This document shows, piece by piece, positions 36,911-47,708 of a stretch of DNA of 64,000 bases; the stretch's first letter is position 1, and the number at the start of each line of letters is the position of its first letter. The notes under the pieces are model-generated. The model had not been told where the DNA came from. It made no database searches and worked only from the letters and a program-made list of their open reading frames with translations. The position numbers and the translations under genes are program-made. Origin of the DNA: Sipunculus nudus (Eukaryota > Annelida > Sipuncula > Golfingiida > Sipunculidae); assembly GCA_026874595.1 (NCBI GenBank), contig CM049311.1, forward strand, positions 68,677,453 to 68,741,452. The letters run 5' to 3'.

Positions 36911-38412
36911 CTGCAAGACAAAATGTTAAAATAGTGATGTTATTAAAGCTGGAAGTATAATGTAGATAGTGCACCTCCAAGATATACACTCAATTAGTAC
37001 CTGGTAAAATTTATGGTTTTATTCGCCCTTTTTTCAGGGTAGACTAAACGAAATTGTTTCTTTGTTTTTAAATGAATAAAAATCACATGGTTTAAGGATC
37101 AGTTTTTCGAGATGGTGAAGGGGAATAAACAGAAATTAGATATAAAGAAATGTTTCTTATCAACCTAAATTACAAGGAAATAAACTATTTTCTATTTACA
37201 AGGACAGATTGGTCTATTTAAAACAAATTGGTCTTCGGAAAAAGCAATCACATAGAGCGTCATCCAGTGATGGGGTTGTCCCGTCGTTCCACAAAATTCC
37301 ATCGTAATTCATTGAGATTTTGATCGGACAATCAGAAATCATTCACACGCACAAACCACGCTGATCACATAACCCTGAACCACCTTAGTAGACGGAGGTA
37401 ATAACGAATAAATATTTTCTATTATAATTTTTACAATTATTATTTTGAGCTATATATACTACCAATGGCTGTCCTTCTGTGGTGTTTTTTTTTTATGTAA
37501 AGGGGCATGTCCCTCCATTTTTGAACGAAGGGGTGGGGCACAGGGGGCGTAAAGCTATTTGCATTTATCAAATATTTGCTACAGATATAAGCGTAATGCC
37601 TCAGAGAGCTTTAAATATATGACGGCTGTTCTATTTATCTTAAAATAAATACAAATATCTCTATTTGTTAACATTCTACATGTAAAATATTCCTTCTTCA
37701 TAAAGTTTAGTAATTTCTTTCAGAATATATAAAAAAGGCCGTTTCAAATTACATGGTTGTAATATTATATTTTCATCATACCAGGAAAATTTTCCTGAGA
37801 TGGTTATCTCATTTGTTCGCGCACAAATTTTGCCCCCACCACATCCGGGCATGTTCCGCGCCCTGTGTAACGTGGCAGTAATTGAGGCTGACTGTACCAC
37901 TTACCACGGGGTCTAGTTTCCTTTTTACAAATGGTGCTTGCGTGATTTAGAGCCATACCATAAATCAACTAAAACTCCCAGCTAGCACCAGGAAACAGCA
38001 GAGCTAAAGTTAACATCACCGACGGCCCGATGATTAGTTCATTACTAAGTAACCAGAATTAATGAATGTATGAATATTGGCCCGTCACCAAGCAAAATCG
38101 GCGGCTAAAACAGACAATGGTACAAGTGTTTAACCGATATTCAGTTGATTCTTCAATAAGTAAGTTTGTATCGTTTATCATAACAGATTGAGATTCTTGC
38201 TGTGTGGGGGACAGTACAACATACAACACATAGAGAGTGACATTTTATTTTTAAACTGTGGTTGACTGTAGAATTTTCATCAGGCAGCAGGACTGTAAGG
38301 GTGAGTGTACAACCAGAGCTGATCCAAGAGGGCAATGGGTCACCAGGACAACCAGAGTATATCCATTTTTATAGCGAAAATGTGCGATATTCACAAAGAT
38401 TTCCCTCACCTC

Positions 38413-38472
<60 letters not shown>

Positions 38473-41419
38473 CATTATTTATTCATTGGAGAACAAAGCC
38501 TTGTTGTTCAGATGTTTTACCTTAGAACTGCAGGTTCCTTATTATATCCCCAGCAGAGCATAAGCAGCAAAATGATGAAACAGAAAACTCAGATTTATAG
38601 AAATTTGAACATAAGTGTATCATTCTTCATCCGCCTACAGGTCAAAGTCTTTCCATTATATAAAAGTGAAATATATATCCTTGGTGTTGGTTACATAAAA
38701 CAATAACCAGGGTCGGTGGATGTGCCTTTTTGACCTAAAGGTATGAACAAAATGACAAAAATCGACGTTTAATACCAAAAAAGGACAGACTATGCGTCTC
38801 ATCCCCTTTTTTCCCCCTATTTCCGCAGGCTATGGTTATGTATTAATTGTTAAAAACTAAACTTGTTAAATTATGAATAAAATATGAATATCTACAGAAA
38901 ACACGTTCCTTCTTAATGATACGTAAATAGTAGGGGGGGGGTCATGTTATATTTTACTTCCATATTAATGACAGCAGTATTTATATTTTGAAGCAGTTTC
39001 CAGGGAACAGGACATATTGACAGACGGAACGCTGTTTTCTAAAGTATAAAAAGAATGCGTTCTGTAAACGAATAACAGAGTGGATGCCTTCGCGGCAAGA
39101 ACAACCTAAAAATTTAACCCATAAAAAATGATATCATCGCGGTGACGTCATATCCCACAATACTTCCAATATAGCGACCCATTGTGATATCCTCATTTGC
39201 TCAGTTACTCAATCTAGGCCGCTGAAGCTATGTATCGTTTCTGAAACGTCATTGGCGAAGGTTGTTGTTTTTTTGGATATCCATATATGGAACATTGTTT
39301 GCCATGCATCGAATTAAAACAAACGCCCGCAACTCCCTTACAAGGATGTTTCTTCTCCTAGATGTAAATATACTTTACATTTATATTACATGTTGCGTGA
39401 TGTTTGCTGAGAGGAAGGCAAGGGGATTAATATGATTTTGAAATGTGAACGTTCCGTTTATTTTATTTTACATTAAACTGACACTTTCAAGTAAATACAT
39501 CGTTAACACCTCGCATAAAATTAACAACATGTTCACGTACTCGCATCAGAAACTGTTAAACTCCCAAGGTTCGTATTATAATTTTTATTTATGCAACTTT
39601 GATAGCAGTAACCCAGCACGAATACATGGGATTTGTAGGTTTATTGTGGCTACAAGCCTAATATCATCAGATTTGATATGGATGTTTCCATTATTTATAC
39701 TGAACTCATCCAGAGCCCCCTATCGCCGACATAAAACACTTTAAGCCTGGGGATAAGATGAAGGTAACAATGGCGAGCTTAAGCATATTATCCCCCGTGA
39801 TCAGCCCAAATAAGGCAATAATTACCTCATCTCGGACAAGGACGTGCGGTGTCAAGCGTAATACCAGCCAGAAGAGCTCACAGAAGAGTTACGGCAGCCA
39901 TGATGTTTATCATGACGATCAACCAACAAAAACTCCAGATATAATACCAAGGCTGACATTGGTTAGTACTTGATGTAACGTGACCTAAAGTACAGTTCTG
40001 TTATTCAGGATTCGTTTTGTACCATTAAATTTGTCCCATTTTAAGAACGACTTCGTTTTCCCTTTATCTACAATATCTGGCCAACTATCAGTAATCACGT
40101 GACTCCAACTTTAGTTCTATTCTTCTAGATTTCTTTTATTCCCATTAATGTTGCTGATTCCAGGAACGAAATGTTTGTTGCCCATTTATCTAGGTAATCT
40201 CATGTGCGTGCATTGAAGAACCATTACTGGGGTCAGGCGCTCGTCGTCTTTGTGGCTTAATGGGTCAATAACAAAGAGTCAGAAGGAAAGCGTTGCTCTT
40301 GACTCAAGGTTTCCTAATTGACGCCAAAAGATAACACCTGCTCTCCCCATTGGTCCACCATTATTGATTTACATCCTTCTTTCAAAATTGGAACATTATC
40401 ATTTTAATTACTAAAAGAACTCATCCCACCATTAATATCATCATTAACACTGCTGGCGTCATGTCACCGACCACGTGATACCTCAGTGCAAGACGAACCG
40501 GAGTTAAAATTAATACATTAATCAGCGGTAAAATATGACATCATTCAGGTTGTTCCAGTTTAATGGAGACAGAATTAAAAAGAGCAAACATAGCTTAGAG
40601 TTTGGGCTGACCTCCAATCCCTGAGGAATTAAAAAAAAATTGTTTATTACATCATTTTAGAAAATATCCCCATTTTGCCACATTAAGGGGAGTATACATG
40701 ACCTAGTTGTTAAGACGTTTGACTTTGAAATCTATTTGCTCTGTTTAATCCTCAGTCTTGGGTAATGACATTTGTAGCTTAGCCTCTGAGCAACATTATG
40801 TCAACCATAAATTCATTCATAGACCCGGTTATTAAAACCTAAAATATTGAACTATAAATACTGAATTATATCCTTCAGCACCAAGAACTAGTAAATGAAC
40901 TAATTACTTTAGCCCCCCCCCCCCCCCTTCGCATCCAAGAGCACGCTTGTGGAACAATGACTGTGTCGTATTTTTGTTTATGCGAAGTTTAGACCTCTTA
41001 AATTAGTCTGGAAAAACTTTTCCTATATAAACCTTTTAATTTAAGGAAAAAGGTGCATGTAGGTTGAAGACAATTGTTATCTTCATGCGTTTTGGTTAGT
41101 TATTGATTACAAAAAAGTATTTCCTGATGTTATCCACAAGAGTGCATTGGAGACATAAGGTTCCTTAGAAATGGAAAAATTGCTCATCTTCTTGAGATCT
41201 GGTTCTTATATACAGAGACTTTAGTGCAAACTCGTGAAGCATGAACAATTAATTATATGTAAGAGCTGATTAGCTTCAGATAAGGCTGCTCTATTAGATT
41301 GAGTGAGTGTGCGTTTGTAAGTTCTTATGCGGCTTAAAGTGCGTGTACGTGTGCGGTCTGTCTTCTACACCAGCATGATGGCGATAATAAGTTTTTTGTC
41401 GACCAGTAGTGGTACGGTT

Positions 41420-41456
<37 letters not shown>

Positions 41457-42547
41457 TATGACTTATTTACCGGTATGGCAATGATGATAAGTGTTTTGTT
41501 GACCAGTAGTGGCACGGTTGGTGTGTGGGTGTGTGTGTATGTGTGTGTATTATGATTTATTTACCGGTATGGCAATGATGATAAGTGTTTTGTTGACCAG
41601 TAGTGGTACGGTTGGTGTGTGTGTGTGTGTGTGTATGTGTGTGTATTATGACTTATTCACCTGTATGGCAATGATGATAAGTGTTTTGTTGACCAGTAGT
41701 GGTACGGTTGGTGTGTGAATATGTGTGTATTATGACTTATTTACCGGTATGGCAATGATGATAAGTGTTTTGTTGACCAGTAGTGGTACGGTTTGTGTGT
41801 GTGTATGTGTGTATTATGACTTATTCACCGGTATGGTAATGATGATAAGTGTTTTGTTGACCACTAATGGTATGGTTGGTGTGTGTGTGTATAGGTGTGC
41901 ATTATGACTTATTTACCAGTATGGTGGTGATGATAAGTGTTTTGCTGACCAGTAGTGGTACGGTTGGTGTGTGTGTTTTATGTGTGTGTTTTATGACTTA
42001 TTTACCAGTATGGTGGTTATAATAACTGTTTTGTCTACCATTAGTGGTATGGTTGGTGTGTGTGTATGTGTGTGTGAATTATGACTCATTTATCAGTATG
42101 GTGGTTATAATAATGGTTTTGTTGACCAGTAGTGGTACTGTGTGTGTTTGTGTGTGCATGTGTGTATGAATTACGACTTATTTACCAGTATGGTGGTGAT
42201 GATAAGTGTTTTGTTGACAAGTAGTGGTACAGTTGGTGTGTGTGTATGTGTTCGTATTATGACTTATTTACCAGTAAGATGATTATAATAAATGTTTTGT
42301 TGACCAGTAGTGGTAATGTTTGTGTGTGTATGTGTGTGTATGTGTGTATTATGACTTATTTGCCAGCATGGTGGTGATAATAAATGTTTTGTTGACCAGT
42401 AGTGGTACAGTTGGTGTGTGTGAATGTGTATGTGTGTGCATTATGACTTAATTATTTACCAGTATGGTGGTGATGATAAGTGTTTTGTTGACCAGTAGTG
42501 GTACGGTTGGTGTGTGTGTGTGTATGTGTGCATTATGACTTATTTAC
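36911..42547 (-). other. Intron w7-w8 (5637 bp)
   Basis: It contains the exon-derived minisatellite at 41374-42547 next to w7, a (TA)n tract at 38418-38470 and a C-run near 40913-40928. A plus-strand frame at 39445-39744 is not recognisable. Otherwise AT-rich and empty. Confidence 0.8.
38418..38470. repeat. (TA)n microsatellite
   Basis: About 26 TA repeats in an otherwise unremarkable part of the intron. Confidence 0.95.
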
Positions 42548-42600
42548 CAGTATGGTGGTGATGATAAGTGTTTTGTTGACCAGAAGTGGTACGTTTGGCT
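41374..42600. repeat. Minisatellite built from the end of exon w7 and its splice donor, about 14 units
   Basis: Units of about 84-92 bp share TATGACTTATTTACCAGTAT, GGTGGTGATGATAAGTG, TTTTGTTGACCAGTAGTGGT and ACGGTTGG, then a variable GT/TATGTGTG tract. The last unit (about 42534-42600) is the real receptor exon end and donor. On the minus strand each unit reads VPLLVNKTLII-type codons, then CTG or CCG, then GTAAATAAGTC. The unit nearest the exon (about 42442-42533) differs from the exon in the shared coding part by essentially one base (CTA for CTT). Units toward 41.4 kb are more diverged (IIIAIP in place of IITTIL). Confidence 0.95.
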
Positions 42601-42658
42601 GTTTCTTTGTCACCGTCAGGTTGAGACCGGCATTTTCAACGCTGCTCCATCGTCCAAT
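42548..42658 (-). CDS. GRIK2-like: Kainate-type glutamate receptor, exon w7 (ATD to S1 linker)
   Basis: The acceptor AG lies at 42660-42659 (AATCACAG before ATTGGACG) and the donor is CTG|GTAAATAAG at 42547-42546. The phase-0 exon encodes residues 303-339. IGRWSSVENAGLNLT matches IGTWDPASGLNMT of GluK2, and NKTLIITTIL matches NRSLIVTTIL, the first strand of the ligand-binding domain. It joins directly to EEPYV of w8, as in the family. NLT and NKT are potential N-glycosylation sites. The last ~50 bp of this exon and the donor are the source, or a copy, of the downstream minisatellite. Read-through past the donor meets TAA five codons later. Confidence 0.93.
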
Positions 42659-42981
42659 CTGTGATTAAAAGAAAAGGATCTTAATATATTGTTCTTGACG
42701 GGTTCATTCATTTTCAATTAAATTCATGATCTTTTGGTTTAAGTGAGTTAACTGCTTTAAACAATATGTAAGGAATGAATTATTTCAATCCATGTGAACT
42801 GATATACAATGCAATTTGCATTAATATTAGACTCTATAGCAGTGTTAATTGCTAAGGTTCATGAACTATTGGAAATAATAGGAAAATTTCAACACTTGCT
42901 TTGCCAGTTATTACTTATCTCTAATGCAAAGTAACCTTAGCACATGTATGACAGTATAACAAGATGACAATGTTATCCTAC
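42659..42981 (-). other. Intron w6-w7 (323 bp)
   Basis: A short AT-rich intron with donor CCG|GTAGGA and acceptor AATCACAG. No other feature is seen. Confidence 0.8.
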
Positions 42982-43083
42982 CGGAACCAGACCGGTCTCA
43001 GTGAGCTGCAGGACGTCCAGGCTGAAGTTGACTCTTCTTCCCCTGTCAAACCGAATGGTTCCTGTCAGACCTTCTATCTCAAC
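42982..43083 (-). CDS. GRIK2-like: Kainate-type glutamate receptor, exon w6 (end of ATD)
   Basis: The acceptor AG lies at 43085-43084 (ATTTCCAG before GTTGAGAT) and the donor is CCG|GTAGGA at 42981-42980. The 102-bp phase-0 exon encodes residues 269-302, VEIEGLTGTIRFDRGRRVNF and so on. It corresponds to [21 protein letters not shown] of GluK2, the conserved EGLTG turn near the end of the amino-terminal domain. NFS is a potential glycosylation site. ATD residues govern subunit assembly in the family. Confidence 0.92.
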
Positions 43084-44989
43084 CTGGAAATAACAGATTA
43101 TACACTAACTGTAATATTTGTATATAGTACACAACCCCTGTAAACCTGCATACAGTGTACAATATGAGTTATTCACAAAAATGTCACAGTTTTTCCCCGA
43201 AGCTTAATGGATTGTTATCTTTCTGAATAAATCAAATCAGGCAATTTACAAACAGACTGACTTTATGCAGTGACTGTAACATATATAGTATACATACCCT
43301 GTACAAATGTTTATGATGCACGATCCCTCGTTGACGTGCATGTTGTATACAATCAATGTAAAAAATGTATGAAGTCTACTATCTATCTAAAAACTGTATT
43401 ATATAGAGTACAGTCCTGTACAGTATAGAGTCTATGTGAATCATGTATATACTGTGTAATCCCTGTAAAGCATGTATAAAGTGTAAAAACATTGTTAAAC
43501 GAGTATATAGTATACAATTCTGTAACACGTGTACAGTGTCCTATCCCTGTGAAGCATGCCCATATATATTGAGTCAGGGTTTCTAGTTGTGGAAACAGCC
43601 TTTAGACCACGGCTACTCAGCCAATCTTTCTAAAGTTTTTTATATTCCAGATTTTTATCTCAATAACCTTATCTGTAAAATGGTTAATACCTCTATTCCC
43701 TCCTTGGGTACACAATTTTTCACATTCAAAATTAAAAAAAGTCAAGTGCATCTTCATTAATATGTACTTGAGATTTTAAGTTACAAAATGTATAGGAATT
43801 TTGTTTGGTAGTTTTTTCTCATCTCCCAAAATCATGTGGTGTTAAATTCTCATTTCATGTAATAAACAAGTGGAATTTTGATCACGGGGGTCTTCATTAC
43901 AATTAATCGTGTAATAAAAATGGTGTAATCACGCCATAAATCACACGCAGACGACATATCCACAAAGCAAAATGAAAAAAAAAATGATGTTCTTCAGAGG
44001 AGATTTGACTTTCCAGTCATATATAAATTTGGTAAGAGGAAACAGATCGACTGTTTGGATTATGTAACTGAAAGGGCATACCCCCATTTGTTCGTCACTT
44101 CCACGTACGCAGAACAATTTAAAAAACACATTTTTTTTATAATTTCTCGCCTAGGAGGAATTATTTTCACCTCTCAAAGTCAAAACTGGTCCATTAATTT
44201 GATTATTGGTTTATTTGCTTGTCTGTTGACAAGATTATTAAAAATTTGCTGCAGCAGTTTTAACGAAACTTTGTGAACGTGTAGGACATGCATAAGCCGT
44301 AGAAGAATCCGGATACAGAGGTGCATCTGTAAGAATATGCTAGGTACTGGATCCCCCTAGAAGGGGTCGTTTCATGATTCATAATTCTTGACGGATGGAG
44401 GCAACGGGAAACGAACTCGAACAAAGAAGAGTAATGAGTAATGATTGTTAACTCTAATACGAATTTGCCTGGTATTGTGCATTGTATTATCAGTGAATTA
44501 TCGTGAAAGTGTCGTGAGAGCATGGAATTGTGTATCGTATAGTCAGTGAATTATCATAATATTATCGTGAGATCATGGTATTGCGTATCGTTTCATCAGT
44601 GAATTATCGTGATAGTATCGTGAGATCATGGTATTGTGTATTGCATCGTGAGTGAATAAGTGTAATAGTATCGGGAGATCATGGTATTGTGTAACGTATA
44701 GTCAGTGAATTATCGTGATAGCATCGTGAGATCATTGTATTGTGTATCGTATAGCCAGCGAATTATCGTCATAGTATCGTGTGATTATGGTATTGTGTAA
44801 CGTGTAGTCAGTGAATTATCGTGATAGTATCATGAGATCATGGTATTGTGTATCGTATAGTCAGTGAATTATCGTGACAGTATCTTCAGATCATGGTATT
44901 GTGTATCGTATCGTCAGAGAATTATTGCGATAGTATTACTACAGGCCTTGTCCACTACAGGATGGAGCAGGCCTGGCCTTCAGTCTTAC
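43084..44989 (-). other. Intron w5-w6 (1906 bp)
   Basis: It contains the ~53-bp minisatellite at 44470-44937 close to the donor end, and a loose series of TGTA/CCCTGTAAA-type words at about 43125-43560 that looks like an old degenerate tandem repeat. No gene is seen. Confidence 0.75.
44470..44937. repeat. Minisatellite, about 53-bp unit, about eight copies
   Basis: GTCAGTGAATTATCGTGATA, GTATCGTGAGATCATGG and TATTGTGTATCGTATA recur at about 53-bp spacing. The array ends about 50 bp from the donor of exon w5. It does not contain exon sequence. Confidence 0.92.
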
Positions 44990-45142
44990 CAGGTTGAGAT
45001 AGTTGTACAATGTGCTGCCGAAGGCCCAGGCTTGGTCTCCCTCACACGTTAAATTGACAAGTCGCAGCCGGGTGCTCTTGTCCACACTGTGCAGGGCGCT
45101 CACCAACACGTACACCGCGTCATGCATTAATGCCGCATGTGT
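44990..45142 (-). CDS. GRIK2-like: Kainate-type glutamate receptor, exon w5 (ATD)
   Basis: The acceptor AG lies at 45144-45143 (TTTTTGTAG before ACACATG) and the donor is CTG|GTAAGA at 44989-44988. The phase-0 exon encodes residues 218-268. THAALMHDAVYVLVSAL aligns with TDAALMYDAVHVVSVAV of GluK2, followed by NLTCEGDQAWAFGSTLYNYL against LQCNRHKPWRFGTRFMSLI. The Cys is the conserved ATD disulphide candidate and NLT is a glycosylation sequon. It contributes to the lower lobe of the clamshell-like ATD. Confidence 0.93.
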
Positions 45143-47708
45143 CTACAAAAACACAAATGAAATATCTAGCTTTGTGACACACACAGATATATATATAAAT
45201 ATCTTATATATACACACACATTTTTTTCATGTTGATTTATTTTGCCAGATATTTGTAGAACATTAGCAAAATAATCATTATATACAACTGATACGTATTT
45301 AACTGATTTTAAGTAAAAAGTAAAATAGACATGTATTAAAAAATTAATATATCTTTAGATATAGGTAGCACTGACACAACACGCCACTGAAGATCTAGTG
45401 CAGTCTCCTAATAACTAATAACTGTCATATACACATATTAATAATTTAGATGGTTGGCCCTGACTTTAGTCTGGCTGTTTTACAATGGTACAACAAATTT
45501 TTAAATCATCTACTTGGTTAATATATATATATAACCATCCCGGATGGTTGAAATTCAACTGTCGATTGGACGCTTATCAGCGAGCAAAACAGGTTGATTT
45601 CAACCATTTTTTGAGTGAGTGTTATTGTAAATTGCTAAAAGATTAATTCATGTTTACATGCGTAATAATGAAAGAACAGTGGGAGGTCTGGCACGCTGTT
45701 GCTTGCCGAGATACATAGAGTTCTGGCCATATCTGGAATTATTTAACATAACATTGACTTAAGTAATATACATGGCAAAAGAGGTGAATTTCAATTATAA
45801 AAATATTGCTCTCTAACCTTTCACTGTATTATACTCAAACAATTGCGCATGTGCAATACACATCCTATCAAAAGCCAGGCCATTGTCGCCAAGGTTTCAT
45901 TTTGCTCTCGGCCATTTTGGCTGTGAACATACTACATTAAGCGGACTTTTTTTTTGTGTGTGATTGCTCCTTACACGTTGTGCCATTTTCGATTTGTCAA
46001 AAGAGAGAGTAAAACTGCCGCCTACACTTAGCCTAGGAGAGGAAAGCTAAAAACAATAATTGATAAACATCTGGGCCTGCAGAACTAGCTGTGCTACGCG
46101 TAGTGATGCCTCTAGCCAAGTAGAAAATGTCGATCCATGCATGGGCCTGGTTTTTAGACAGGCTTGGCCTGGAGTGAATTTCCTTCCTGGCACAGGTTTT
46201 GGCATATTTTTTTCTTAAAGTAATTTTCAAGGATAGGTAAGAGTCATTAGGACCAAACATGAGAGTTCTTGCTCGACCATAAACGCCTATATTGTACAGG
46301 TTATGATGGTAGCATTGGATTTGGGAATTTTTAGGCGCCGGGCCAATTTGTCGATAGTGTCGTAATTCCGGAGTGTTTCACTTGGAAATGTTGTGTATTT
46401 ATCACAGTTTGTTCCGATACTGCTCTTTGTAAACCGTGGAGAAGAGCTGGCATTGTGAAATTTTATTTTTCGAACAAACATTAACAGTATACTTTATTTT
46501 TACCTGGGAAATTGTTTATTATTGTGATATTTATTACGACGTGTTAACGAGGCCAGGATCGTTTCGGCACAGTATTTGCTTTTATGATTACATTTAAACC
46601 TTCAGATACAAATTTACTTTCATTATGAGATAAAACTTTTTTATTATTTCTTGTTAAGTAAATATGCAGAGTCATAACCATATGTAGTCGGCTTTTTACG
46701 GTGACAACTGTTGTTGTGGAATACCAAATAATATAGCACCTGAGCATGGACAATTTTTTTATCGCATTATTTGATTTACTGAAACAGTAAGATTTGAATC
46801 CAGTTAAGTGAAGCATTATAATATCTAAATAAACCTTTATGATGTTATAAACCTCTTCGAAGCTAGTATGACATGAACTCCCTATTATAACTATTCACTG
46901 GCAAAAATTTCTTCACAGCAAATGTTTAGGCAGTCAAAACATATCTTAGGCGATTAAGAAAGATCCAAACTGCGGCATTTGCTCAAAGAAAAAAAAAATC
47001 AACCATCAACAGTTTATACATTGAGATATCACAAGTAAAACAGGATATGATGTAATAAATGACATTCTGTGACATGTTGACAGTTTAAGAACCGCTCTCA
47101 AAAGAGATCTTACATAGTGTGAACATGTGTCTGGCTGGCGACCCCTGTGCGGCTTCCTGGGACGTGCCATTTGGAAGTCCCACGCCGCCGGCTCAGCGTG
47201 TACCGCATGTTACATTACCAACTTTTCATCACGCCGACAGTTCTCTGATAGAAAAATTAATTCTGTAGGAACCACGCGTTCGCGGTCCACACAGTTCTGT
47301 CTGCATGCCCAAAGGGGTTTGAAAAGAGGCACAGATAAGCAGACACTGTAGCATTTGTTAACTGTTAAGCTGATATTTAAGCTGCGTCTGTATTGGAACA
47401 GGTCGTGTGTATAAGGGACTGCAAACTTTCGACCAGATTCTGCAGTGAAAGTTCAAGCGGAATGGTAAGGTCATATTATTTTTTTTCTGTTTGCATCCTT
47501 AAATATTTTATTTTCCATGTTTGTTTTATTTTCTCTATTTTTTAATTGGCGTTCAGTTTTAAGCACGCTTTCGTGTACTCAGCTAAAGTTAATGAACACT
47601 TAAATTCATGCGGGAATTTGTATTGGCATAGCTGCCGAAACAGACATGAAAGCTTTATTCCTGTTTAAAGGCCATCTACCCTACCCAGATACCAAAGAAA
47701 TAAAAAAC

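Noticed and set aside
41509-41907. Plus-strand frames of 60-69 codons with repeated YYDLFTGMAMMISVLLTSSG
   Set aside because: They are the antisense translation of the exon-derived minisatellite.
47127-47351. A 74-codon plus-strand frame in a GC-richer patch
   Set aside because: It lies antisense within a receptor intron, with no recognisable protein features.
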